DNA of 64,000 bases from Ooceraea biroi (taxonomy: Eukaryota; Arthropoda; Insecta; Hymenoptera; Formicidae). Position 1 is the first letter of the stretch. Every line of letters starts with the position of its first letter. Under the pieces are notes generated by a model. It did no database searches and was not told the origin of the DNA. It worked only from the letters and a program-made list of their open reading frames with translations. A program made the position numbers and the translations under genes. The stretch is taken from positions 3,162,001 to 3,226,000 of the forward strand of contig NC_039515.1 of the NCBI RefSeq assembly GCF_003672135.1. Reading direction: 5' to 3'. Positions 51,289 to 62,173 of this stretch are shown one piece after another.

Positions 51289-51511
51289 ACCGGTTACCGT
51301 TTTGCGGACGTTTCTCGATCGAATTTCAGGAACGAAAGTCGACCTCAATCTCGAATGCTTCGACCATGGAAACATGAGTACAATTACGAAGTCGGAGGAT
51401 GAGGTAGTTCAGGCCTTCCGCGATTGGACTGAGACAAAAAGGAATACTAAAGTAAAAGAAAAAGGATTATTGTTAAGAAATTAATCCAAAACTAATCTTC
51501 AACAAAGAAAA

Positions 51512-51531
51512 TTCCGCAGTTAACTGCGGAA
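51512..51531. repeat. Perfect 20-bp palindrome
   Basis: TTCCGCAGTTAACTGCGGAA equals its own reverse complement. Allowing one mismatch it extends three more pairs on each side (AAA/TTT). A second short inverted repeat, AAAAAGTC/GACTTTTT, lies upstream at 51265-51288. Confidence 0.85.
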
Positions 51532-54500
51532 ATTTTGCGCAAATACCTATTCGACAAACTCTGATGGTGATCAGATTTATTCCCGTTTCTATTATATCAT
51601 TCATTTAGTTAACATAATTAATGAGTCTCTTTTGGTAATAATCTCGAAATTTTTAATTATATAAAATCTGTCTCTTGAACATAAGATGCATCATTATCCC
51701 TGTAATTACTATAATATACCTACGCCACTTACGAGCGGTAACTTTAAACGACACGACTTGTTGGACATTCATAATGTTGCAAAATTCATTTTCTTCAAAA
51801 AAAAGGCAGTCGTAATTTTCACAGTTCTCGCAATTTGCGTCGCTTCCATTCACGTAACTCTTAGCGTAAATGGCATTTGCATTTCTCATATATACGCACC
51901 TTAAAATAAAATCCGCTTATTCTCGTAATTAGGTACCACCTTTTCCTTAATCGGCGATCTACGTTTGGCTTCTTTTGAAACTCGTCTTTAATTTGCGGAG
52001 GATTTCGCGCGCGCTCTCGGTGGTTACTAATAATGAACTGTCGCGCACAATTAATTGCGCGTCCCGTGTTCTCCCGGTTTTGGTGTCGGGCGAAATTCTT
52101 ATCCTCCCGGCCTGGACCAAAGAGTTCGTCGAAGATAAAAGGGGCAAAAAAATGGCACCTTTCATTATCTCATGCCAGGCACGTGGCCCGTGGTACGACA
52201 ACTTTCTCGATCCCGCGTTTTTCATCTGAGTAATTATCTCGACTCCCCTGCGGCTCTCGATGTAGATTAAGTTCCGCAAAAAGCCTGATGCATCGCGCGC
52301 ACTGTAATACCGTCGATAAAGGAGCCTTTCGGAAATTACTTCAAGACCCACGGCAGGACAGCAATTTAAAAAACAAGTTTATTTTATAATAGAATGCTGA
52401 TCGAATTGTACAATATGTAAACGCGGCATTGTTATTGGCACAAATAGCGCATTAATACATCAAAGTTAATGTCAATATTAATTTTATAATTACCATAATA
52501 TATAGTACATATTTATAATATATAATAAATAATAAATAATACATAATACATAACTTTATAATCTAAAATATCAAGTAGTAATTTTACTACTTACAATAAT
52601 CTTTACAATAATCAAACGTCATGAAACGTTTATTGCTAGGCAACAGCTGAAGGAATTTGCTAAATCTAAGCGACTAACTAATTTATGGTAGTAATTGTTT
52701 CATCTTTATGTAGCAAAAATGCATTGATAGTTATTATAGATGAATTATTATGAAACAGCATAAAATTTGACATTTTTGGATTGTAAAAATTGTCGAGAAT
52801 GTTACATAACACGAGCTTTTAAGAGCCGACATTACGTGCTGGTGCGGTCGGTCGCTCGACAATGCTGCGTGTGACGCTTGCCGCGGGATATATAACGCGA
52901 CTTATCTCTTAATAAAATTTTTATTCAGATCTGAATCTGATAAAATTGTTATTCAAATCCACGATAAAAACTTTTGAAGAACTATCTATCACTACGTATA
53001 CAATACGATTTTTATTCGGATATTTTTCAAGTATATTAACGATAGAAAAAAAAACATCAGGAATTAGTCAGGAAGAGCGTATTATGACTGGTAAAATAGT
53101 TATCGATGGAAAATCGATTAAAAATAACGAAAAATAACTGGCGTTTCTCGAAACGCCGCAATGTGCGCTCGCGTGTGCATGCGAAACACGAAGCGGGGCA
53201 CGGGGGGCACTTGAAGCAAGTCGCCCGGATAATTTGAAAGCGATCCGATCTTCCCGGGGCAGCTGCCTGCCTTACGCGTAAAATATTCAAGAACTGCTTC
53301 CCTCCTTCTTACGTTAGGCGGTTTGTTAAGCAAGACGATGACGAAGGCTCCGCGTTAAACTCGTTGGTTAAATATATTTCCTTGCGAGTTCGCTTATCAC
53401 GAAAAAATCGAGGGGTCCGACTTGATTATTTTGTATTTTATATCAATTATTCAAATAAAAAAAGGGAAAACTGGAAACTAGAATTCGAACGCGCAGAGTT
53501 CTTGAAATCTATAGTGATATTTTTCGGGTGAAATAATAGCACTGAATTTCCTAAGTTAATATAATACAGTTATTATTAAAAAGAACGATGTGATATACGT
53601 TTCATGTGGTACCTTAAAAATAAGATTCTAATCGATGTGAGAATACTAATAAACATATACATATACACGGATAATAAATATAATAACGGTGAACGAAATT
53701 GTAACAAGGTTTGCTTTTACCTTCTGGAAGCAATAAAGATCTTCGCGTATCCTTAACATCATCTTGCTTTCACCGAACCGACCATTTGTCGAATCGTCGA
53801 TAAAAAATTAGCCCCCTTCCGTTCTTCTCTTTTTTGCCATACGAAATATTAAAAAACGCGTTACCACAAATATGCAGATGCACTTCGCGTTACAAAGACC
53901 GTCTTGAGTTTCGAAAAATTTTTGGAACTGATAAAAATATTTCGCGCGTCTTTTCTTTATACTTCTTTATTATATCTAGAACAAAATAAAATATATAACT
54001 GAATCTATAATATTTTGTATTTTTTTTCGTTGGTACTTGAAAGAAATCAGTCTAAATAGGATCATTAATCTGCTTATGTGTAAGTTAACTCACATTTAAC
54101 TAACATAATATTTAATAGTTTGCTTTGAAGGTAATGCTCTCAAGACTAGAAAGAGAAAAGAGCAACGCAACACACCATCCAACGAAGGTCCGACGCATTG
54201 CCGGCTAAATTTTCAAAATGGGCTTCTAATTTTCAAAGGAGAGGCCGACGTTGCGTTTTACTAGGGGGTATCGATTTCTCGTATTGTGTCTTCGAGCATT
54301 GTTTATCTCCGTGTGGTTTACGCCAGGTTTCACTTAAACGAAATACAGTCCACTTCGTCTTTGAGTCGATTCAATGTGCAAGGCTCTCTTCCGGTTCACT
54401 CCCTTAATTTACCTAATCTACAGAGATAGCCGACTTGGCATCTGTGCACACTCACGTTAGTAACGTGATAGTTATCTCCAGTGATGTAGCAAAAACGATG

Positions 54501-56589
54501 GAAATCGCAAAAAATAATCATGTATTAAATAAACGCCGCAGAATAACTGTGCATAATACAACTATTACTTGATTGATAATATTCCTAAAGATGTTATAAT
54601 TACTTTATGCATGTAACTCATGTTAATACATGTTAACACATGTAAAAAATGGGAAATGTGTGGTGAAACTACTTGAATAGTTCAATATAAATATAAGTCG
54701 ACGTACACCGGAAATTCTCGATCGAGAAGAAGCAGATTCAAAGGACGCCGACTTTTTTCGAATTTTCTCGTAATCCCCTTCGAGTGTCTCTCATGGAATT
54801 GGTGGTAATTATCTTGAAGATCTTGACGAGAAAATAGAACTCTCCTTCACTTTGACGTCCGTTGAATCTTTGATTACCGGAAAGACACTACTAGAACCAA
54901 TACAATTTTCAAGATTTTCTATTTCCGGGATTTTTCACGAGCACTCCAATATCTCGAGATACGTTTTCCACAAAAAATGCTTCTGCAAACGAATAAAGAG
55001 AGGAAGAGAAAAAGAAAAAAAAGGAAAGAGAATCTGATAGAATTAATGATGAATAAATTACACAGCAGGTTTTCAGGACTCCCACTGCGATATTCTCATG
55101 ATTCTGATAGAAATATTAAATACCAGTCAAATATATCTTTCCGTTTCTCTATCAACGAGTAAATTAAATTAATTAATATTACTCTCGTGTTACTTACAAT
55201 AGACATTTAAGATTAGCGGTGCTAAATATTTTGAACTAAAATATTCTTATTTTATATATGTAATTAGATAAAAATAATAATATGAATATAAAATAATGAA
55301 AAATTATATAAGAAATTACATACATGTATGTGTTAATATGTATGTGTTAATAATAAAATATAAATTTGTTTTTTTATATTTAAAGATGCTCGTATGTTTT
55401 CTGCATTTCTCTCTGCTGCGTTTATATCATTGAATGTATGTAAATGAACTTGTTCGTTCCCTTCCCAAAAAATAAAGAGCTTCGAAAAAACTGATTGCCG
55501 AGTAATTATGCATTCCACGATCGGATGCGCCCCTCTTTCAGTTTTTCTGTTTTTTTTTCCTTTATGAAGCTAAGGGTCGCGGAATCTTGAAATGATGAGA
55601 CTACCTGGGAAAAATTCAGATCAGGATAGGGTTGCTATTCATGATTCTTAGTATTTTTAATAATTGCGCGCGCGCGCGTTATTCGTTGTTCTTATTGATG
55701 TGAACAAAAAGAGAATTTAAAACTTTGCAAGTTTTATTTTAACTCTTTAGTTTTTGTATCGTGTTGTACAATTGTACATTTGTATTTTCCATTTATATTT
55801 ATCATTAAAAATACATATTATTTAATGTTTGTATCTTTTGGTCGTAAAGAGTTATTAATTATATAAGAATATTTCTATGTTTCAGTTGATCTGAAACACT
55901 TATAATGTATTAGAAATAAAACAAATTGTATAACATTAAGACAAAGTTTAAGTTATTTCAATTATTTTTTAAGTGTTTAAATTGATATATTCACGCATTA
56001 TATCCCGTATTCAACATTTTAATTTGAAAATTTACAATACATTCATGCACTGTACTTTGTGCAGTTCCATTTTTTTAGGATTTCCCTTTTAAAATAAGGG
56101 TCACGCGGAATATTGAGTTTGCATATAGGTATTTTGTGATGGAAATTCGATGCGAGGTTGGGATCAGGGTCGAAAGGGAGAACGATCATTGTCATCGTAC
56201 ATTGTTCACATATGCGCGGGAGCTGCGGCCGAAATGGCATTAAGCCCTGATTCTAACTCCGAAATGATTTCAGGGTGAAAGGGGCACATCGTGTGTCGCG
56301 CGCGCATTTTTCTCGCATTTTTTGTCTCTTTTCTAAGTTCTCGGTACATCGCTGGGGTGTCAAGATGACAAGCCAGACCTGGAAAAGAGCTTAGAAATCT
56401 GGGTTATGCTTGGTGATCACGTCAAGAAATTTCTATATAAGGTGACAAGATTGCATTCTTGCGTAAAAATAAAATTTCAACAGGACGTAAAAAGATAAGT
56501 TTCTATTTAAGCCTTTTGTATAATAATAAACATAATTGTTGAAATTCCTAGAGAGTAAGAGAAAGTGAGATATTATAATAAATTATATA
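51532..56589. other. Non-coding stretch
   Basis: No gene can be supported. It holds GGCAGCTGCC at 53258-53267 and a 13-base alternating GC run at 55666-55678. The remainder is AT-rich. Confidence 0.6.
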
Positions 56590-56793
56590 TTTATTTTATA
56601 TTTAAAACTTTTTAAAATATACATAGCATATTTGTTACATGCTAGTACTTTTAAAATTATTTACTTCTTTTCCCGTTGAATCTATCTAATATGTACACTT
56701 AATGTGTCAATTTAAAATATTTTCTCTCAATCAAAAGTTTCTATATTCTCTGAAATTCATCATAAAATTCATTGCACTTTTGGGTCACCCGTT
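56590..56793 (-). mobile_element. Possible degenerate transposon end
   Basis: On the minus strand a stretch begins CAACGGGTGACCCAAAAGTG after a TA. This resembles the CAGGGTG(T)CCCAAAA ends common in insect DNA transposons. The match is diverged, no partner end is visible, and the inner boundary is a guess. Confidence 0.3.
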
Positions 56794-57329
56794 GTATCTG
56801 GATCAGGGTTTTTCACGTGCCCACCTTAGAATAAGAAACGTACGTAGGCAGGTAGAAAAGTCGTTGAATGATATCGCATAGAAAAGAAGTCCTCTGCCCT
56901 AAATATCCATGATCGACGAGAGGACTAGATTGGGACCGCGAACACTGGTGCGCAGGTAAAACCGTTATCCCTCTCTGCGACCAGCTCACTGTCGGTGTTT
57001 CAGTGATGATTTTCATGGGACACTTTTGGGAGTGTAAATCCCGAGCCATTTATTACATCTAGAGAAAATAAAATCCAAATTTTGAAACAAATCGGGATTT
57101 TACTATAAGAATTCTAAGCATTCATAAATCTTAATAAAAAGAGACATCATGTGCGCGTGGCGCGCCGAATGTGATAATTCTATGCAGAAACATGTTGTAA
57201 AATCATAAATTACGTTTTGTGAATAAGAAAATCAACAACTCGTAAGAAAATTCTGTAGTAATGATCATGAGGAGGTGTATAGCGAAATTATTTTATAACA
57301 ATGAACACTGACTACATTGTTTCGATCGT

Positions 57330-57444
57330 ATCCGGTAATAATGGTTTGCACGGATATCGGCGATCTGTAAATTTGAAGCCAAAGGCAAGCAGGGAGCAGA
57401 ATAGTAGTCTGCAATTCACCTATGAAATTATGATCGGCAGTGCA
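57330..57444 (+). repeat. Diverged hairpin repeat, copy A
   Basis: The copy contains CCGGTAATAATGG, GATCTGTAAATTTGAAGCC, AAAGGCAAGC and ATGAAATTATGATCGGC. TAAATTTGA (57368-57376) can partly pair with ATGAAATTA (57422-57430), and outside these CGATC and GATCG can pair. Copies B and C follow at 359 and 443 bp spacing. Confidence 0.6.
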
Positions 57445-57689
57445 TTTTTATTAAATCTAAATCAAGATTGTATCGTGTAATACGAAATCGTGTGTGAATC
57501 AGAAACACAAAATATGTACTTTTGCAAACGTTATAGTAATTGCGATATGTTCATGATGATGATAAGCAACATGTAATAAATTACAAAAGAAATTTATTTA
57601 CAAGACCACGCACGTGCATTAATTACAATAAAAATTTAATGCGGGCAACGATCTTGCAGGCTGAACCTTCCGCTACTTTTTCGATGGGA

Positions 57690-57804
57690 ACCGGTAATGA
57701 TGGCTTCTCCGCGTATCCATGATCTCTAAATTCGAGCCCGAAGGCAAATAACGAACGGGGTAGTAGTTCACGAAACTGCCTTTGGATTTATGATCGGGAT
57801 CTCT
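57690..57804 (+). repeat. Diverged hairpin repeat, copy B
   Basis: The copy contains ACCGGTAATGATGG, GATCTCTAAATTCGAGCCC, GAAGGCAAATAACG and TTTGGATTTATGATCGGG. TAAATTCGA (57727-57735) pairs with TTGGATTTA (57782-57790) over nine positions, two of them G-U. An alternative stem is CCGAAGGCA with TGCCTTTGG. Confidence 0.65.
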
Positions 57805-58139
57805 CGATCTTGTTATATAGGATTATTATATCAGAACCATATGATTATCTCGATATCCCAGCTTTGTGGAGCCACGTTCTACGTGTGAAAAATATTATTA
57901 ATATGCCTTATTATTTCATATAGATGACGGAAAGAAATATTAATTTCCTCGGAAAATCTCAATACGTATCTTTTTCTAATTGAAACCGTTGGAATATTCA
58001 GATTTGAAAATCAAGATAACGCCAGTGGTATTTAAATACGTTCTCAATGTCTTAATTAAGAACGAGGGACTCGGAGATACACGCGGAGATCGGAGACCAT
58101 CAGGGTCCATATTTTGTTCCGTCTGGAGCCAAAGGGAGA

Positions 58140-58252
58140 CGCACGGGATCTCGAGATCAGCGTGATCTCTAAATTCAACCCCGAAGGCAAGTAGCGTATA
58201 GCAGGGTACTGATCCACTGGAGACTGCCCTTGAATTTACGAGCAGCATCCAG
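58140..58252 (+). repeat. Diverged hairpin repeat, copy C
   Basis: The copy contains GATCTCTAAATTCAACCCC, GAAGGCAAGTAGCG and CTGCCCTTGAATTTACG. TAAATTCAA (58170-58178) and TTGAATTTA (58230-58238) are perfectly complementary over nine bases. The CCGGTAAT segment that precedes copies A and B is not recognisable here. Confidence 0.6.
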
Positions 58253-58915
58253 GCGGGGATGCCTCATGAGGAAGAAGTCGCGTGGCCGCTGCGTCGGGCC
58301 CCTTACCGCTTCTTGCGCCGGAGCTCTTTGAACCTTGATTCAGCCTCGAAAACTCGCTCCTTCATTTTTATTCGCCTCCAGAGAGGAAAGCAACGCGATA
58401 ATCTATGGAGCATTCCGGACCGGCGCAGGGATGAAACGGTTCGTTCCTCCTCGATGCTCAAAGTGGTCGAATTGAAAATTTGTAAATGAGACGCGGCACC
58501 CTTTGACGATTTTCGGGAGATTTAAGACGCGAGAATATTACGCGCGTTCTCGCGCCGAGAGATATTTTTACGATCTCGGAATAGACGATCTCGCCCATTT
58601 TCGATGTCTTGTTCAAGAGCAGAGTGCGAGAGAGAGAGAGAGAGAAAGAGACGGATACCATAACGCTCTACAGAATATTAACATTAATGATACTTCTCAT
58701 TCTTTCCATTTCAATAATTCTATATTGTCTCTTATAACGTTTTCTTCTTATTTTCTTTTTTCTGAAAAGTGCTCGTCTTTCGGATTGCGTCGCTATATTT
58801 CAACGTTCCGTTCGATGATCGTTATCTTTTGCCGCGCGATTTTGTACCGAAACGAAACGCGATATATCTACGGAGAAATCGTCCGTCCGATCAAGATGGA
58901 CACAACGGAGAAGGA

Positions 58916-58951
<36 letters not shown>

Positions 58952-60663
58952 AAAGTGATATCTCAATCTTTGATATCCATAACGATCCATCATGCACGAC
59001 GCGCATTGTGCACCCGCGCGTGCATTGTGCGCGCGCGTGGGCGAGTGAAAGAGCGCACGGCGCCGCATCTCGCTCTCCCGAGGGTGGTACAAGAGATCTG
59101 TTTCTCGTCCCGCGGGGTCGCGACTCGAGTTTCGGTCGTGGTACCGCGCCGTTACCTTCTTCCGCGTCCTGTGCACACGGAGTGTCCATTTTCCGGGACT
59201 TCCGACAGACAGGACACTCCCATTCGTCTTAATGGCTCGTCCGTCGTGAGAACTCCTTGTAAAGGACAAGGAAAGAGAGATCGCGCTTCTTTAAAATCTT
59301 TTTTTTCGTAACAGTAGCCACTTTTCTCGAGTACACTTCCGAGTGTGCTGGAGGCGTCTCGAGGAGGCATCGCTACGAGTCTCGTCAACACGTTTCCGCT
59401 AATCGGAAAGAATAGAGAGCTGATAGTCTGTAGAATTATGTATTCGCTATTTCTGCAACACCGCGATAGTAAGAACAATTTGCACTTAGAATAACAATCA
59501 TTGTATGGGAAGAAAACTCATAATATAAAGTGTTGAATTGTTTGAATCATGCATACGTAAAATATTCTGCTGTCCATGGCACGTCTTACTGCTGAATGCT
59601 TTTTATTTTTATTTTATTTTCTTCTCACGGTTTTTTACTTATAAAATAAAATATTGAATATTATATCTTAGGAAAATAAAGGTTGAAACTCGAAAAATAA
59701 GCGTTTCCGGTATGCTATTAAACATAGCACTGAAAGGGTTAAAGCTGTTCTTTTTTGGCAGGTTTTTGAAGTATTGAAGAGGCAGGAACATTGCACGCTT
59801 TGTATTTTGCATCCAATACAGCTGACATTTCGTAACACGATATTTTCCTTCGAAACTGATCCGAAAATATATACTTTGCTTGCGTGACTTATTCGTGGAA
59901 TATTGTTTCTAGATCTTTTAAATCTTCTCCATTCGACGGCGTTTATACAATCTATTCACAAACTATTTTCAGAGAAAGGAAAAATATATCTTTTCTATGG
60001 TTTACTGGACGTATATTGATTTTACTTCGACACAAATTATCAAAAGCTTTATTGTTCATTATTTATATACCATTGTCTGTTATCCGGTTTAAGTTAAGCA
60101 GGTTTTAGTGGCTGAATACCTCTTTGATACAACCGCAAATATGGATACAGCGTAGCTATGCAAGAATCATTTCATATAGAGAAGGTTGTTGATGGATCGC
60201 ATCGATCAGACTTAGCACGAATTAAAGGCGATTACGATCCTCTTGTTCAAAGACAGGTAGCCGCCTGGTTTTCGTCTTTCTTTCTTTCGATGACCGACAC
60301 TAATTAGGAGTTAATTGTATTAATGGACGATCGGAAGGTCGGCTACTACAAAGGCTCGACTTGATGGACCCAAGTATCTGTTTTGGCCCAACATCTCATC
60401 GAGAAAGAAGAAGGGGAGAGTTTTATTTTGATCTCAAGATGCGGTTCATTATGTTCCTAGCTTTTGAAATTGTTAAATGAATATAATCATGCAAACGTGA
60501 GAACCAATTCCGAAATATGACATTACTGACATAATTATTATTAAATTCTCTAAGTATAAGTCCAAATATAACGTTTTAGAATATTAGACGGAAAATTCCG
60601 ATGTATTAATAGTAAATGAAACGTAAAATAATTGTTTCTTGAAATGTTTAGAAGTGCATTACA
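58253..60663. other. Non-coding stretch with two GA microsatellites
   Basis: (GA)n runs lie at 58628-58644 and 58919-58947, and a GC-rich patch at 59000-59260. Overlapping frames across the GA runs are low-complexity. No gene is supported. Confidence 0.55.
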
Positions 60664-60667
60664 TATA

Positions 60668-61124
60668 CAGGGTGTAACAAAAGTCTGGAAACGGTCGAAT
60701 ATTTCATAAACTATGCATTTTAGAAAGAAATGTTTCAGACAAAAGTTGTAGAATTTCAAGTAGCGCATTACATAGCAACATCAGTATGACCTTGAAGAGT
60801 GTTGTCAAGGTCATGTGAAGGTCAACTTTGTTTTCTTAAATGGAACCGCCTATAAAATGTTGCATATTTGGATTCTACGGGAAAAAACGAGTAAATTTTA
60901 TCTGAAACATTTGTTTGAAAAATGCTTCTATCAAAAGTTACACGCATTTAAACCTTAACGTAACCTTAAAGTAGAATGCATTGCAAGTAATGATAAATTA
61001 ATTAAAAGACTTTATCGTTTTGTTCTTTTACTTTATTAAATGTTCGAACTGGTGTCCATTAACATCTAAACACTTATTAAATCTTCTTACGAAACTTTGC
61101 TCTAAGTAACATTTCTGGGGTCAC
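60668..61124 (+). repeat. Left inverted arm of foldback 2
   Basis: This 457-bp arm is matched by its reverse complement at 61307-61763. The innermost shared sequence is TTTCTGGGGTCA. Differences from the right arm are few; one converts an open transposase codon to a stop in the right copy. Confidence 0.9.
61034..61119 (-). pseudogene. C-terminal remnant of Tc1/mariner (IS630)-type transposase
   Basis: On the minus strand the left arm of foldback 2 reads, after an in-frame stop, about 30 residues ending CLDVNGHQFEHLIK and a stop. The pattern Arg-Arg...Cys...Asn-Gly-x-x-Phe-Glu-His-Leu is typical of the C-terminus of insect DDE-type transposases of the IS630/Tc1 group. The catalytic domain and the DNA-binding domain are absent. 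The second copy, in the right arm, carries base changes that bring stops into this frame. It is a relic and not a functional gene; the exact family is an inference. Confidence 0.6.
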
Positions 61125-61306
61125 GTTAACGCAAGCTTCACGTATTCTTCGTTCGAGTCATGATTTTCGAACTTGATAAGTAGCATGAAAACCAGCTCAA
61201 AACTAACTAAATGCATAAATTTGTATTTACATTTTCTAATGTGTAAATTTATGTTTCTTTCAGTTAACATCAAGTACGTACTCCAAGGCCATTAGCTAGC
61301 GCTAGC

Positions 61307-61763
61307 ATGACCCCAGAAATGTTACTTAGAGCAAAGTTTCGTAAGAAGACTTAATAAGTGTTTAGATGTTAATGAACACCAGTTCGAACATTTAATAAAG
61401 TAAAAGAACAAAACGATAAAGTCTTTTAATTAATTTATCATTACTTGCAATGCATTCTACTTTAAGGTTACGTTAAGGTTTAAATGCGTGTAACTTTTGA
61501 TAGAAGCATTTTTCAAACAAATGTTTCAGATAAAATTTACTCGTTTTTTCCCGTAGAATCCAAATATGCAACATTTTATAGGCGGTTCCATTTAAGAAAA
61601 CAAAGTTGACCTTCACATGACCTTGACAACACTCTTCAAGGTCATACTGATGTTGCTATGTAATGCGCTACTTGAAATCCTACAACTTTTGTCTGAAACA
61701 TTTTTTTCTAAAATACATAGTTTATGAAATATTCGACCGTTTCCAGACTTTTGGTACACTCCG
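61307..61763 (-). repeat. Right inverted arm of foldback 2
   Basis: This is the reverse complement of the left arm, starting CATGACCCCAGAAATG and ending GGTACACTCCG. Its outer terminus is more diverged than the left one. Confidence 0.9.
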
Positions 61764-61769
61764 TATTTT

Positions 61770-62173
61770 ATATTATACTAGTACAACACAGGCGCGCGCT
61801 ATTTTATTTTTCAATATTAATAATGTTTTCGAATAATAATATTATTCTATTATTTATTATATGCACAATTATCACACTCTACCAAATTGTTAACCTCCAT
61901 CCGAAGACATTTAACACGGCTTTTTTAAGAGTGGATTTGGCATATTGCGAAGAGTTTTCGACAATTGAAAATCCTTTATATTTAGAAATAAAAAAGTTCT
62001 AGCCATTAAAATTTTTTTATTTTCCGAGGAGTTCTGTGCTATTTATATTGTTAATTGGCATATTGCCTAGAGTTCTCGATAATTTAAAATTCGTTAAAAC
62101 AATAAATGAAAAAGTTCTAGCCATTAAAATTTATATTATACGCTATGCGCGCGCTATTTTATTTTATTTTTCA
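61770..62173. repeat. Short direct repeats flanking the second 118-bp array
   Basis: A segment reading TATATTATAC, a short variable stretch, then GCGCGCGCTATTTTATTTT and TTTTTCA occurs at about 61770-61813 and again at about 62131-62173. The two copies are directly oriented and enclose the tandem array. They could be unequal-exchange products or ends of a further element. Confidence 0.6.
61941..62132. repeat. Second array of the 118-bp tandem unit
   Basis: Copies begin at 61941 and 62059 (CATATTGC...AGAGTT), 118 bp apart. Each contains AAAAAGTTCTAGCCATTAAAA. They are clearly related to the loop repeats of foldback 1 but more diverged. They lie about 180 bp outside foldback 2 and not within it. 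Confidence 0.8.

Larger units (their letters stand above)
60668..61763. mobile_element. Foldback DNA transposon with transposase remnant
   Basis: Two 457-bp arms (60668-61124 and 61307-61763) surround a 182-bp loop. The left end is CAGGGTGTAACAAAAGTCTGG; the right end has drifted at its tip (CGGAGTG on the inverted strand). TATA (60664-60667) and TATT (61764-61767) flank it. The arms share ATTTAAGAAAACAAAGTTGACC-type sequence and the subterminal GTCTGAAACATTTTTTTCTA with foldback 1, so the two are related. Read on the minus strand, the inner part of the left arm encodes the C-terminal end of a transposase. This suggests the arms are two head-to-head copies of one end of a Tc1/mariner-type element. 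Confidence 0.9.

Noticed and set aside
51254..51484. 76-codon frame with protein-like composition
   Set aside because: No family recognised and no homologous context; may be chance.
58769..59311. 180-codon frame through a GA repeat
   Set aside because: The middle is an Arg-Glu run from (GA)n and the rest lacks any domain.
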